A stretch of DNA of 57,622 nucleotides from Castellaniella sp. (lineage in GTDB: Bacteria; Pseudomonadota; Gammaproteobacteria; Burkholderiales; Burkholderiaceae_B): contig JAHRWZ010000004.1 in NCBI GenBank assembly GCA_019104865.1, positions 1-57,622 of the forward strand, in the 5' to 3' direction. Under the pieces are notes generated by a model. It did not search any database. It was not told the DNA's origin and was given only the letters and a program-made list of their open reading frames with translations. Numbering within the stretch: position 1 is the stretch's first letter; each line of letters begins with the position of its first letter. Position numbers and translations under genes: made by a program. This document shows positions 44,582 through 54,134 of this stretch, one piece after another.

Positions 44582-45625
44582 CTACTGGCCAAGGCCGGCC
44601 CGGTCGACGAGCTCGCTGGCCTGTTTCCGATGGCGGGCAATTTCAGTCAGGGGCAGGGTATCGATATGCAGCGGTCCGAAGCTCTCGACCGTCGGGTCCA
44701 GTTTCACGCCAGGTTTGACCGGATATTCGTAGTTGGCCTGGGCGTAGAGACTCTGAGCCTTGTCGGAGACCAGGTATTCCAGCAACTGGACGGCCTCGGT
44801 GCGGTGCGGTGCGTGGCGCGCCACCGACGCGCCGGAAATATTCACGTGGGTGCCCTGGGAATTCTTGAAGGTCGGGCGGATCACACGGATTGCGTCGCCC
44901 CAGCGGCGGGCATCGGAGCCTGGGGCCGCATTTTTCATGTGCCCGGCGTAATAGGCGTTGGCGATGCCGACGTCGCAGATCCCGCCCAGGATGTCGCGCG
45001 CCACGTCGCGATCGCCACCGGTAGCCGCGCGTCCCAGATTGGCCTTGACGCCGCGCAGCCATTGTTCGGTCGCCTTGACGCCGTCATGGGCGATCATCGC
45101 GGCGATGAGTGCGGTATTGTACGGATGCTGGCCGGAACGGATGCAGACCTTGCCCTTCCAGCGCGGATCGGCCAGGTCTTCGTAGTTGAAGGTCTGTACG
45201 TCCAGATCCTTTGCGACGTAAGCGACCCGGTCGCGCAGCGACAGGGTGAACCACTGACCGTCGGTCGCGCGCAGATTGGCCGGAATCGCGGCGTCCAGCA
45301 CGTTGGACCGGACTGGCTGGGTCACGCCCGCGTCGACCAGATCCAGCAGGTTGCCGATGTCCACCGTCATCAGGACGTCGGCCGGTGACTGCGCGCCTTC
45401 GGCACGGACTCGCTCCAGCAGGCCATCCTTGACGAACACCGTATTGACCTTGACACCCGTGTCCGTCGAGAATGCCGCCAGCAGGGGCTCGACCAGTTTC
45501 GGTTCGCGCGACGTGTATAGATTGACTTCAGCGGCCAACGCGACGCTACCGATCAGCAGGGACGTGGTTGCGGCCAGCAGGGGCAACCGGCGCGTGAAGA
45601 ACTGGAGACGTGAACGAGGTGTCAT
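44582..45625 (-). CDS. fbpA: Ferric-iron periplasmic binding protein
   Basis: 347 residues with a Sec signal peptide over about residues 1-32 (RRLPLLAATTSLLIGSVALAAE). The mature N-terminus VNLYTSREPKLVEPLLAAFSTDTGVKV is typical of FbpA/AfuA receptors. IANAYYAGHM near residue 225 holds the tandem tyrosines that usually bind ferric iron. First gene of fbpABC; the promoter overlaps a Fur-like box, fitting induction under iron limitation. Confidence 0.9.
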   Translation of the reverse strand: MTPRSRLQFFTRRLPLLAATTSLLIGSVALAAEVNLYTSREPKLVEPLLAAFSTDTGVKVNTVFVKDGLLERVRAEGAQSPADVLMTVDIGNLLDLVDAGVTQPVRSNVLDAAIPANLRATDGQWFTLSLRDRVAYVAKDLDVQTFNYEDLADPRWKGKVCIRSGQHPYNTALIAAMIAHDGVKATEQWLRGVKANLGRAATGGDRDVARDILGGICDVGIANAYYAGHMKNAAPGSDARRWGDAIRVIRPTFKNSQGTHVNISGASVARHAPHRTEAVQLLEYLVSDKAQSLYAQANYEYPVKPGVKLDPTVESFGPLHIDTLPLTEIARHRKQASELVDRAGLGQ

Positions 45626-45663
45626 GATGGGAAGGTTCCGGAAGGAAGAGGGCTGAAATTAAA

Positions 45664-45696
45664 TTAAATGATAATGATTCTCGAAAGTAATGCGAA
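45664..45696 (-). promoter_or_regulatory. Fur-box-like site overlapping the fbpA promoter
   Basis: TTAAATGATAATGATTCTC (45664-45682) matches the 19-bp Fur consensus at 14 positions, including TGATAAT. On the minus strand the same segment carries a -10 TATCAT (45673-45668), with -35 TTCGCA (45696-45691) at 17-bp spacing. Bound Fur would block the -10. The promoter faces fbpA. Confidence 0.7.
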
Positions 45697-45867
45697 AAGT
45701 TAACATGCTGCAAATCTGAAGGCAAGCTGAACACGCTAAAATGAGTCCCGCCGCAGCCGAAATTTGCGTCAGATCAAGAAACCCCTGTCTTCGACACGGG
45801 ATTTTCTTGCATTTCTCCACCCACGCCGTACCATTTCCCTGTCATCCGAATTTTCAATTTCCCCCCC
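45697..45867 (+). promoter_or_regulatory. Upstream region of fpr with an imperfect hairpin
   Basis: CCCCTGTC (45782-45789) pairs GACACGGG (45793-45800) with one mismatch and a 3-base loop, followed by ATTTTCTTGC. It looks like a weak intrinsic terminator 68 bp before fpr. TAAAAT at 45737-45742 is a possible -10 upstream. No protein-like frame is seen. Confidence 0.35.
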
Positions 45868-46644
45868 ATGGCCGCATTCCTTTCCGAGCAAGTCCTCAGC
45901 GTGCATCACTGGAACGACACGCTGTTTTCCTTCAAGACCACCCGTGATCCCGGTCTGCGCTTCCATAATGGCCATTTCGTGATGTTGGGGCTGGAGGTCG
46001 AGGGCAAGCCGCTGATGCGGGCCTACAGCATCGCCAGCGCCAACCACGAGGAAAACCTGGAATTCTTCAGCATCAAGGTCCCCAATGGGCCCCTGACATC
46101 GCGGCTGCAGCACCTGCAGCCGGGCGATGCCGTGTTGGTCAGCCGCAAACCGGTCGGCACCCTGGTCGCCGACGACCTGAAGCCCGGGCGTCATCTTTAT
46201 CTGTTCGCCACGGGGACGGGGCTTGCCCCGTTTCTCAGCATCATCAAGGATCCCGAGGTCTACGACCGGTTTGAGAAAATCATCCTGACGCATGGTGTGC
46301 GCTTCATCAGCGAACTGGCCTACGACGATTACATCCGGCACGAACTTCCCCAGGACGAATTTCTGGGCGAAATGGTACGCGACAAGCTGATCTACTATCC
46401 CACCGTCACGCGTGAACCCTACGTCCATCAGGGCCGTCTCACGACCCTGGTCGAAAATGGCCAGATCTTCAAGGATATCGGCCTGCCGCCGCTGGACCCG
46501 GCGACCGATCGCGCCATGATCTGCGGCAGCCCCGCCATGCTGACCGATATCCGCGCCATGCTGGATGCGCGCGGCTTTGTCGTGTCGGCCGGGGTGGGCG
46601 AGCCCGGTGATTACGTCTACGAACGCGCATTCGCCGAGAAATAA
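45868..46644 (+). CDS. fpr: Ferredoxin--NADP(+) reductase
   Basis: FAD enzyme of 258 residues exchanging electrons between NADPH and ferredoxin or flavodoxin; in bacteria it is often oxidative-stress induced. FAD-binding RAYSIASANHEE (about residues 51-62) and GPLTSRL are present; NADP-binding blocks are FATGTGLAPFLSI and MICGSPAML. The C-terminus YVYERAFAEK matches the subclass I bacterial type. Divergent from fbpA. Confidence 0.94.
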   Translation: MAAFLSEQVLSVHHWNDTLFSFKTTRDPGLRFHNGHFVMLGLEVEGKPLMRAYSIASANHEENLEFFSIKVPNGPLTSRLQHLQPGDAVLVSRKPVGTLVADDLKPGRHLYLFATGTGLAPFLSIIKDPEVYDRFEKIILTHGVRFISELAYDDYIRHELPQDEFLGEMVRDKLIYYPTVTREPYVHQGRLTTLVENGQIFKDIGLPPLDPATDRAMICGSPAMLTDIRAMLDARGFVVSAGVGEPGDYVYERAFAEK

Positions 46645-46713
46645 CCAGCCTTTTATTTTTTGCTATTGATCGGTACACTCTGATAGTTACGAAAATCATT
46701 CAGGGATGCGATC

Positions 46714-47100
46714 ATGAGCAAGGAAATCATTCACACCGAATCGGCCCCTGCGGCGGTTGGCCCGTATTCCCAGGCGGTCAGCGCGTCGTCGAGCCGGTTC
46801 GTCTTCCTGTCGGGCCAGATCGGGCTGGAACCCGGCACGGGTGAATTGGTATCGGAAAACTTCGAAGGCCAGGTGCGGCAGTCCTTCGCCAACATGCAGG
46901 CGGTGATCGAGGCGGCGGGCGGCACGCTGGACAACGTCGTCAAGCTCACCTTGTTCCTCACCGATCTCAGCAAATTCGCCAGCGCGAACGCGATCATGGC
47001 GGAGATCATTCCGCAGCCTTATCCGGCCCGCTCGACGGTCGGGGTCGCTAGCCTGCCCAAGGGCGCCCAGTTCGAGGTCGAGGCCGTTCTGGCTCTCTGA
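46714..47100 (+). CDS. ridA: Reactive enamine/imine deaminase RidA
   Basis: Trimeric 128-residue protein that hydrolyses 2-aminoacrylate and other reactive enamines from PLP enzymes. The family blocks SAPAAVGPYSQAV, VFLSGQIGLEPGTGEL and PYPARSTVGVASLPKGAQFEVEAVL are intact, including the active-site Arg of PARSTV. It is 69 bp after fpr and 23 bp before recG, so co-transcription with recG is likely. TACACT about 40 bp upstream is a possible -10. Confidence 0.95.
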   Translation: MSKEIIHTESAPAAVGPYSQAVSASSSRFVFLSGQIGLEPGTGELVSENFEGQVRQSFANMQAVIEAAGGTLDNVVKLTLFLTDLSKFASANAIMAEIIPQPYPARSTVGVASLPKGAQFEVEAVLAL

Positions 47101-47123
47101 TCCCACCGACCCGGTCATTCGTC

Positions 47124-49187
47124 ATGGTCTCCGCGGGGGCCTATTCCGGCACGCCAAAGCGTCCGGGCGCGTCCGTCTCCGGCACCCGGCGCCTGTTCGA
47201 GCGCCTTGGGCTGCGGACGGCGGCCGACTTCGTCGTTCATCTGCCGCTGCGCTACGAAGACGAAACCCGTATCACACCGATCGCGCAGGCCAGGCCGGGC
47301 GGACATGCGCTGTTCGAAGGCGATATCGTGGATAGCGAAATGCGTCTGCGCCCCCGGCGCGAGCTTCAGGCCACGCTGTCCGACGGCACGGGCCGGCTGC
47401 ACCTGCGCTGGCTGCATCTGTATCCGGGCCAGCAGGCGCGGCTGAGCGCGGGGCGCCGCGTGCGGATTCGCGGCGAAGTGCGGGCGGGATTTCATGGCCT
47501 GGAACTGGTGCATCCGCTGGTCACCGAACCTGGCACGCGCCTGCCCGAGACCCTGACCCCCGTTTACCCGACCACACAGGGCCTGTCGCAGGCCAGCCTG
47601 CGCAAGGCAATCGCCCGCGCACTGGATGAAGCGGATTTGCGCGACACGTTGCCCGAGCCGGTGCGCGAGGCCTACGATCTGGCGGACTTTGCCACCTCGC
47701 TGCGGCTGCTGCATCATCCAGGCCCCGACATTTCCCTGGATCTATTGGCCGGGCATGATCACCCCGCCTGGCGGCGTATCAAATTCGATGAATTGCTGGC
47801 CCAGCAACTGGCCCTGGCCGACGCCCGCGCGGCGCGCCAGGCCCAGCGGGCGATTGCGCTGCAGGGGCGTGGCGATCTGCCGGAGCGCCTGCTGGCGGGG
47901 CTGCCTTTCCAGCCCACCGGGGCGCAGGCGCGCGCCATCGCCGAGATCCGGCGAGACCTGACGCTGTCCCATCCCATGCATCGTCTGCTGCAGGGCGACG
48001 TGGGCAGCGGCAAGACGCTGGTGGCGGCGGTCGCCGCGGCTCAGGCCATCGATGCAGGCTCTCAGGTGGCCGTGATGGCACCGACCGAGATCCTCGCCGA
48101 ACAGCTTTGGCGCAAGCTTTCCGAGTGGCTGGTTCCTTTGGGCGTGCAGGTGGCCTGGCTCACCGGAGCCCTGCCGGCCTCGACCCGGCGGCAGGCCCTC
48201 GCGGCGATTGCTTCCGGCCAGGCCAGGCTGGCGGTCGGTACCCAGGCGCTGATCCAGGACAAGGTCCAGTTCCAGTCCCTGGGCCTGGTCATCAGCGACG
48301 AACAGCATCGTTTCGGGGTCGGGCAGCGCCTGGCCCTGAGCCGCAAGGGCGATCAGGCCACCCGGCATCCGCATCAATTGAGCATGAGCGCAACCCCCAT
48401 TCCGCGCACCTTGGCGATGGCCTTTTTTGCCGATATGGACGTCTCGGTGCTCGACGAACTTCCGCCCGGGCGCACACCGGTACGCACTCGGCTGTTCGCC
48501 GACCAGCGGCGCGACGAGGTCCTGTCGCGGGTAGCCGGCGCGGTGCGCGAGGGACAGCAGGCCTATTGGGTGTGCCCGCTGGTCGAGGAAAGTGAAGCGT
48601 TGCAGCTGCAGACTGCGGTGGATACCTGGCAGCATCTGCGCACCGAACTTCCCGATCTGCGTATCGGCCTGATGCACGGGCGCCTCTCTGCCCAGGAGAA
48701 AACCGATACGATGACCGCCTTTCGCGGGGGGGCGATCGACCTGCTGGTCAGCACGACCGTCATCGAGGTCGGGGTGGACGTGCCCAATGCCAGCCTGATG
48801 GTGATCGAACATGCCGAGCGCTTCGGTCTGGCGCAGCTGCATCAGCTGCGCGGCCGGGTGGGGCGCGGGCAGCGCGAATCCACCTGCGTGCTGCTCTATC
48901 AGCCGCCGCTGTCCGCCGTGGCGCGCGAGCGCCTGCGGGCCCTGTACGAAACCACGGATGGCTTCGAGATCGCCCGCCGGGATCTGGATCAGCGCGGGCC
49001 AGGCGAACTGCTGGGGCTGCGCCAGTCAGGGCAGGCGCTGCTGCGATTCGCGGATCTGAATGCCGACGAAGGGTTGCTGGATCTGGCGCGAACCGCCGCC
49101 GCCTGGCTGGCAAAGGATTTTCCGGAGCACGCCAGGGCGCATCAGCAGCGCTGGATGTCCGGCGCCGTCCAGTATCTGCGCAGTTGA
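47124..49187 (+). CDS. recG: ATP-dependent DNA helicase RecG
   Basis: Branch-migration helicase that reverses stalled forks and processes D-loops. It has 687 residues. An N-terminal wedge/OB domain at about 60-150 (HALFEGDIVDSEMRLRPRRELQATLSDGTGRLHLRW) is followed by the superfamily 2 core: motif I GDVGSGKTLVA, motif II as SDEQHRFGVGQR (DEQH), motif III MSATPIPRTLAM, motif VI QLRGRVGRGQRES. The C-terminal TRG region with QRGPGELLGLRQSG is also present. oxyR follows after 16 bp; recG-oxyR pairing is known in other proteobacteria. Confidence 0.95.
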   Translation: MVSAGAYSGTPKRPGASVSGTRRLFERLGLRTAADFVVHLPLRYEDETRITPIAQARPGGHALFEGDIVDSEMRLRPRRELQATLSDGTGRLHLRWLHLYPGQQARLSAGRRVRIRGEVRAGFHGLELVHPLVTEPGTRLPETLTPVYPTTQGLSQASLRKAIARALDEADLRDTLPEPVREAYDLADFATSLRLLHHPGPDISLDLLAGHDHPAWRRIKFDELLAQQLALADARAARQAQRAIALQGRGDLPERLLAGLPFQPTGAQARAIAEIRRDLTLSHPMHRLLQGDVGSGKTLVAAVAAAQAIDAGSQVAVMAPTEILAEQLWRKLSEWLVPLGVQVAWLTGALPASTRRQALAAIASGQARLAVGTQALIQDKVQFQSLGLVISDEQHRFGVGQRLALSRKGDQATRHPHQLSMSATPIPRTLAMAFFADMDVSVLDELPPGRTPVRTRLFADQRRDEVLSRVAGAVREGQQAYWVCPLVEESEALQLQTAVDTWQHLRTELPDLRIGLMHGRLSAQEKTDTMTAFRGGAIDLLVSTTVIEVGVDVPNASLMVIEHAERFGLAQLHQLRGRVGRGQRESTCVLLYQPPLSAVARERLRALYETTDGFEIARRDLDQRGPGELLGLRQSGQALLRFADLNADEGLLDLARTAAAWLAKDFPEHARAHQQRWMSGAVQYLRS

Positions 49188-49203
49188 AATCAAAGGGACA
49201 CCG

Positions 49204-50160
49204 ATGACTCTGACCGAACTGAAGTACATCGTGGCCGTGGCCCGCGAACGCCATTTCGGGCGGGCCGCCGAGGCCTGCTTCGTCAGCCAGCCCACGCTGT
49301 CCGTGGCGATCCGCAAGCTCGAGGAAGAGCTGGGCATCGTCCTGTTCGAGCGCGGAGGCGCCGAGGTGGGGATCACGCCGATCGGCCTGCGGGTGGTCAC
49401 GCAGGCGCAAAAGGTCCTGGAAGAGGGGGCCAATCTGCGCGAGATTGCCCGTCAGGGTCATGATCCGCTGGAAGGCCCGCTGCGGGTGGGCGTCATCTAT
49501 ACCGTTGGACCATACCTGCTACCCCATCTGGTGCCGGAGCAGATCCGGCGCACCCCCCAGATGCCGCTGCTGCTCCAGGAAAATTACACGACCCGTCTGA
49601 TGGAACTGCTGCGCCAGGGCGAGATCGATTGCGCCATCGTGGCCCTGCCGTTGCCGGAATCGGGCTTTGCTCAGTGCGCTCTGTATGACGAACCTTTTTA
49701 TGTCGCGCTGCCGCACAACCATCCGTGGGTACACGAAAAGCGTATCGCCTCGCAGCGCTTGAAGGAAGAGACGATGCTGCTGCTGGGTGCCGGACACTGC
49801 TTCCGGGATCAGGTTCTGGAGGTCTGTCCCGAACTGTCCCGCTATTCGGCTTCCAGCGAAGGCATCCAGCGAACCTTCGAGGGTTCCTCGCTGGAAACGA
49901 TCCGCCATATGGTTGCAGCTGGCATCGGGATCACGGTCATGCCCGCCAGCGCCATCGGCATGCAAGGGGCCGAAAGCAAGCTGCTGCGCTTCGTGCCGTT
50001 CGAGCCGCCGGTGCCGGATCGCCGCGTGGTGCTGGTCTGGCGCAAGAGCTTTCCCCGTCTGGCCGCCATCGAGGCGCTGATTCAGGCAGTGCGGGCCTGC
50101 CACATACCGGGCGTGACCATGCAGGAAGAGGCCATCTCGATCATGGCGGGCGCGGACTGA
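49204..50160 (+). CDS. oxyR: Hydrogen-peroxide sensor/regulator OxyR
   Basis: LysR-type regulator of 318 residues activated by a disulfide. The N-terminal helix-turn-helix covers about 1-60 (MTLTELKYIVAVARERHFGRAAEACFVSQPTLSVAIRKLEEE). Redox cysteines Cys199 (LLGAGHCFRDQ) and Cys208 (LEVCPEL) have the same numbering as in E. coli. ATG 49204 follows AAAGGGACACCG. It lies 16 bp after recG; dps, a typical OxyR target, follows. Confidence 0.95.
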   Translation: MTLTELKYIVAVARERHFGRAAEACFVSQPTLSVAIRKLEEELGIVLFERGGAEVGITPIGLRVVTQAQKVLEEGANLREIARQGHDPLEGPLRVGVIYTVGPYLLPHLVPEQIRRTPQMPLLLQENYTTRLMELLRQGEIDCAIVALPLPESGFAQCALYDEPFYVALPHNHPWVHEKRIASQRLKEETMLLLGAGHCFRDQVLEVCPELSRYSASSEGIQRTFEGSSLETIRHMVAAGIGITVMPASAIGMQGAESKLLRFVPFEPPVPDRRVVLVWRKSFPRLAAIEALIQAVRACHIPGVTMQEEAISIMAGAD

Positions 50161-50266
50161 GCGGCTCGGCCGGCCTTAAGCAGCTGGCGTGGCTTGCGCC
50201 GCCTGAGCGGTGGCGGGCGCGGGTGGACATGCTATCCTGACATGGCCTTTATTCCTGGAGTGCTTC

Positions 50267-50791
50267 ATGGCCAAAGCCGTCAAAAAGACCAGTTCCAAGA
50301 AAACCCCTGTCATTTCCTCCGGCCTTCCGATCGACATCGGCATTTCCGAGAAAGACCGTGCAGCCGTCGTGGCCGAGTTGTCCCGGACGCTGGCGGATAC
50401 CTATACCCTGTATCTGATGACGCACAACTTCCATTGGAACGTGACGGGGCCGATGTTCAGCACCCTGCATCAGCTGTTCATGACCCAGTACACGGAGACC
50501 TGGCAGGCACTGGACGCTATCGCCGAACGCATCCGCGCACTGGGCCATTACGCGCCAGGCACCTATGCGGAATACGCGCGCCTCAGTTCCATCCAGGAAC
50601 CTGGCTCGGTGCCGTCGGCGGAAGACATGCTGCGGTTGCTGGTGGCCGGCAACGAGTCCGTGGCCAAGACCGCCCGCGAGGCCTTCAAATGCGCCGATGC
50701 CGTCAATGATCAACCTACCGCCGATCTGCTGACGCAGCGGCTGGATGTGCACGAAAAGAACGCCTGGATGTTGCGCAGTTTGCTGGCCTGA
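50267..50791 (+). CDS. dps: DNA-protecting ferritin-like protein Dps
   Basis: Dodecameric iron-storing protein that shields DNA from peroxide. It has 174 residues from ATG 50267 with GGAG 8-11 bp upstream. The Lys-rich N-terminus MAKAVKKTSSKKT could bind DNA. The ferroxidase region shows HNFHWNVTG (53-61), LHQLF with His68, and DAIAERIRALG with Asp83 and Glu87. The acidic ligand expected shortly after His68 appears to be Met72 or Thr73 in this alignment. Placed after oxyR, suggesting OxyR control, though I cannot make out an OxyR site in the 106-bp spacer. Confidence 0.92.
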   Translation: MAKAVKKTSSKKTPVISSGLPIDIGISEKDRAAVVAELSRTLADTYTLYLMTHNFHWNVTGPMFSTLHQLFMTQYTETWQALDAIAERIRALGHYAPGTYAEYARLSSIQEPGSVPSAEDMLRLLVAGNESVAKTAREAFKCADAVNDQPTADLLTQRLDVHEKNAWMLRSLLA

Positions 50792-50841
50792 CGCCGCTCC
50801 CGCACGCCGCCGTGCTGCTTTTGCAGAGCCGGATTTCGGGA

Positions 50842-50883
50842 AAACCCCCGTACGGGACATGATCCTCCCCACGGGGGTTTCGT
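50842..50883 (+). terminator. Terminator after dps
   Basis: A 10-bp perfect stem, AAACCCCCGT (50842-50851) with ACGGGGGTTT (50871-50880), with a 19-nt loop and a short T-run. TGTATTCT immediately downstream may supply the -10 of the following gene. Confidence 0.7.
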
Positions 50884-50915
50884 GTATTCTTTCTGGGTCT
50901 TTCACAGGAGGTTTT

Positions 50916-52037
50916 ATGAACATTCGCTTGACGCCAATGGTCGCCGCACTGGGGCTGGTCGCTGGCATGATGATGTCTTCCGCGGCGAGCGCTGATACGA
51001 TCAAGATCGCCATTGCGGGGCCTTATACCGGGGCATTGACGCAGTATGGCGACATGGTCAAAGAAGGTGTCGACACGGCAGTCGAAACCGTCAACGCCGC
51101 CGGCGGCGTGCTGGGCAAGAAACTCGAAATCGTCGTGATGGACGACTCCTGCGAACCGAAGCAGGGCCCCGTGGTAGCCAACCGTGTGGTCAATGAAAAG
51201 ATCCATTACGTCGTGGGCCACGTGTGCTCCGGCGCGACGATCGCCGCTGCCCCCGTCTACAACAACGAAGGTATCGTGATGGTCTCGCCATCGGCAACTT
51301 CGCCCGCCGTGACGGATGGCAAGAACTACGACATGATCTTCCGCACCATCGGCCGTGACGACCAGCAAGGCCCCGCGGCTGCGGAATTCATCGCCCAGAA
51401 GATCAAACCCAAGGCCGTGGCCGTGCTGCACGACAAACAGTCGTACGGCCAGGGTATTGCCACCGCCGTGAAGAACAACCTGGAAAAGGCGGGCGTGAAG
51501 GTCGTCATGTTCGAGGGCATCAACGCCGGTGACAGCGATTATTCCGCCGTCATCACCAAACTCAAATCCTCCGGCGCCGACTTCGTGTACTACGGCGGCT
51601 ATCACCCGGAAATGGGTCTGCTGCTGCGCCAGGGCGCCGAACAGGGCCTGAAGGCCAAGTTCATGGGCCCGGAAGGCGTGGGTAACCCGGACATCAACGC
51701 CATTGCCGGCCCTGCCGTCGAAGGCATGCTGGTGACGCTGCCGGCCGACTTCACGTCGAATCCCGCCAACGCCTCCGTGGTCAAGGCCTTCAAGGACAAA
51801 GGCCGCAATCCGGGTGGCGCCTTCCAGCTGACCGCCTATTCGGCCGTGGATGCCATCGTGGCCGGTATCAAGGGCGTCGGCAAGGACGACCCGTCCAAGG
51901 TGGCCGCCTGGTTGCACAGCAACACCGTCAAGACCCCGATCGGCGATATCGCCTGGAACAAACAGGGCGATCTGAAGTCCTTCAAGTTCGACGTGTTCAC
52001 TTGGCACGCCAACGGCTCGAAGACCGTCTATCAATGA
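50916..52037 (+). CDS. LivK-type branched-chain amino-acid binding protein (solitary)
   Basis: Periplasmic receptor of 373 residues. Signal peptide at about residues 1-26 (MNIRLTPMVAALGLVAGMMM, cleavage after SAASA). The mature start DTIKIAIAGPYTGALTQYGDMVKEGVDTAVETVNAAGG and the block MDDSCEPKQGPVVANRVVNEKIHYVVGHVCSGATIAA, with a cysteine pair, are those of LivJ/LivK/BraC. AGGAGG is four bases before ATG 50916. No permease or ATPase is adjacent, so it must use transporter parts encoded elsewhere, perhaps livHMGF at 16.7 kb. Strong terminator downstream. Confidence 0.9.
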   Translation: MNIRLTPMVAALGLVAGMMMSSAASADTIKIAIAGPYTGALTQYGDMVKEGVDTAVETVNAAGGVLGKKLEIVVMDDSCEPKQGPVVANRVVNEKIHYVVGHVCSGATIAAAPVYNNEGIVMVSPSATSPAVTDGKNYDMIFRTIGRDDQQGPAAAEFIAQKIKPKAVAVLHDKQSYGQGIATAVKNNLEKAGVKVVMFEGINAGDSDYSAVITKLKSSGADFVYYGGYHPEMGLLLRQGAEQGLKAKFMGPEGVGNPDINAIAGPAVEGMLVTLPADFTSNPANASVVKAFKDKGRNPGGAFQLTAYSAVDAIVAGIKGVGKDDPSKVAAWLHSNTVKTPIGDIAWNKQGDLKSFKFDVFTWHANGSKTVYQ

Positions 52038-52084
52038 TCAGTCAGCGGGCTGGTTGATCCAGCCCCATGATTGAAGGCGTGATT

Positions 52085-52124
52085 CAAAGCATCGGGGCCC
52101 CGTAAAAGGGGCCCCGATGCTTTG
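52085..52124. terminator. Very strong bidirectional terminator between the LivK-type gene and ugpC
   Basis: A 17-bp perfect stem, CAAAGCATCGGGGCCCC (52085-52101) with GGGGCCCCGATGCTTTG (52108-52124), and a 6-nt loop GTAAAA. It lies between two convergent stops. The stem begins with CAAAG and ends with CTTTG, giving short U-tracts on both strands. Confidence 0.88.
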
Positions 52125-52145
52125 GCCGAGTGGTCCGCGCGGCCG

Positions 52146-53225
52146 TCAGTCGCCGATGCGCTTGCCTGTGCCGGCGTCGAACCAGTGGGCGGGATGCTGC
52201 CCGTCGGGGCCCAGGGTGATGGTATCGCCGTTCTTCAATGGCTGCTCCCGCGTCTCGGTCACGGCGCAACGCAGCACCAGGGGCTGTTCACCCCAGCGGG
52301 CATGAATCAGTTGCTCGGAACCCAGCACCTCGACCATGTCGACCCGGGCCTGCAAGCCAGGCGCGCCCAGACGCAGGTGTTCCGGGCGCAGGCCCAGGAT
52401 GCCCCGCGAGTTGGTACCGGCCGCCATGGGTACACGGACGGGCAGTGTGGCGCCATCCGGCCCCAGGGCGCGGCCCTGGGCATCGATATCCACATTGAGC
52501 AGATTCATGGGTGGTAACCCGATGAAGCCTGCGACAAAGACCGTGGCGGGGTGCTCGAAGACCTCGGCGGGGGTGCCGATCTGTTCCGGGATGCCCTGAT
52601 TCATGACGATCATGCGATGCGCCAGTGTCATGGCTTCCACCTGATCGTGGGTGACGTACAGACTGGTGGTCTTCAGGCGCTGATGCAGCTTCTGAATCTC
52701 CAGGCGCATTTGCACGCGCAATTTTGCGTCCAGATTCGATAATGGTTCGTCGAACAGGAAGACGGAGGGTTCCCGCACGATGGCGCGGCCCATGGCCACG
52801 CGCTGGCGCTGGCCGCCCGAGAGCTGGCGTGGCCGGCGATCCAGCAGGTGATCGAGTTCCAGGATGCGCGCCGCGTCTTCCACGCGGTGACGGATTTCGG
52901 CCTTGGGCAGATGGCGGATCTTCAGGCCGTAGGCCATGTTGTCGAAGACGCTCATGTGGGGGTAGAGCGCGTAGTTCTGGAACACCATGGCAATGTCGCG
53001 CTCGGCGGGTTCCAGGGTGTTGACCACGCGATCGCCGATGGAGATCTCGCCGTCGGTCACGGATTCCAGGCCGGCGACCATGCGCATCAGCGTGGATTTC
53101 CCGCATCCTGAAGGACCGACGATGACGACGAATTCGCCGTCATGGACTTCCATGTCGATGCCGTGAATGACGGCCACACCGCCCGGGTAGGTCTTGCGCA
53201 CATTGCGAAAGCTCAGGGTTGCCAT
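52146..53225 (-). CDS. ugpC: sn-Glycerol-3-phosphate ABC ATPase
   Basis: ATPase of the MalK/UgpC type, 359 residues. Walker A is GPSGCGKST (37-45), signature LSGGQRQR, Walker [19 protein letters not shown]-terminal TOBE/OB regulatory region (about 235-359) includes LRPEHLRLG and [20 protein letters not shown]. Last gene of ugpBAEC, 15 bp after ugpE. Some members also serve other sugar importers. Confidence 0.93.
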   Translation of the reverse strand: MATLSFRNVRKTYPGGVAVIHGIDMEVHDGEFVVIVGPSGCGKSTLMRMVAGLESVTDGEISIGDRVVNTLEPAERDIAMVFQNYALYPHMSVFDNMAYGLKIRHLPKAEIRHRVEDAARILELDHLLDRRPRQLSGGQRQRVAMGRAIVREPSVFLFDEPLSNLDAKLRVQMRLEIQKLHQRLKTTSLYVTHDQVEAMTLAHRMIVMNQGIPEQIGTPAEVFEHPATVFVAGFIGLPPMNLLNVDIDAQGRALGPDGATLPVRVPMAAGTNSRGILGLRPEHLRLGAPGLQARVDMVEVLGSEQLIHARWGEQPLVLRCAVTETREQPLKNGDTITLGPDGQHPAHWFDAGTGKRIGD

Positions 53226-53240
53226 GAGAAAACGTATGTC

Positions 53241-54083
53241 CTATTTTTCTGTGTCGACCAGGCCCTTGACGAACCATTTCTGCATCAGGATGACCACAGC
53301 GGCTGGCGGTACCATGGCCAGCAGGGCGGTCGCCATGACCAGGTTCCATTCCGTGACGCTGTCGCCGCCGGCGATCATGCGGCGGATGCCCACGACCACC
53401 GGGTACATGTTTTCCTGGGTTGCGATGATCAGCGGCCACAGGTACTGGTTCCAGCCATAGATGAACTGGATCACGAACAGCGCCGCGATGCTGGTGCGCG
53501 ACAGCGGCAGCAGGATGTCCTTGAAGAATCGCATGGGGCCCGCGCCATCGATGCGTGCGGCTTCGACGAGCTCATCGGGGACCGTGAGGAAAAACTGCCG
53601 GAACAGAAACGTGGCCGTCGCCGATGCGATCAGCGGCAGGGTCAGGCCCGCATAGCTGTTGAGCATCCCCAAGTTGGCGATCACCGCGTAGGTGGGTGCG
53701 ATACGGACTTCGACGGGCAGCATCAGGGTGATGAAGATCATCCAGAAGCACAGCATGCGGAACCGGAAGCGGAAATAGACGACTGCGAAGGCCGACAGCA
53801 TGGAAATCGCGATCTTGCCGATGGCGATGGCCAGCGCCATGAAGGTGCTGATCCACAGCATGCGGCCTACCGGGGGCGTATTGATGGCCCCGCCTGTCAG
53901 GACTGTCCAGTAATTGCCGAGAAAGTGCGAACCCGGGATGAGCGACATGGGTGCCTGGGCGACTTCCTGAGCGGTCTGCGTCGAGGCAACGAACGCGACA
54001 TACAGAGGGAAGGCGATCACGACCACGCCCAGAATCAGGACGGCATGGGACACCAGGTCCAGCAGCGGCCGGCGCTCAACCAT
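53241..54083 (-). CDS. ugpE: sn-Glycerol-3-phosphate ABC permease
   Basis: MalG-type permease of 280 residues with about six helices. It starts [41 protein letters not shown]. The coupling loop is [31 protein letters not shown] (about residues 187-217). The EVNxY-like ugpE block [19 protein letters not shown] follows. Between ugpA (51 bp upstream) and ugpC (15 bp downstream). Confidence 0.93.
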   Translation of the reverse strand: MVERRPLLDLVSHAVLILGVVVIAFPLYVAFVASTQTAQEVAQAPMSLIPGSHFLGNYWTVLTGGAINTPPVGRMLWISTFMALAIAIGKIAISMLSAFAVVYFRFRFRMLCFWMIFITLMLPVEVRIAPTYAVIANLGMLNSYAGLTLPLIASATATFLFRQFFLTVPDELVEAARIDGAGPMRFFKDILLPLSRTSIAALFVIQFIYGWNQYLWPLIIATQENMYPVVVGIRRMIAGGDSVTEWNLVMATALLAMVPPAAVVILMQKWFVKGLVDTEK

Positions 54084-54134
54084 GTTCGACCCTGCGGGAA
54101 AGGGAGGGGATGATTTTCGAACGAATGCGGCGCA

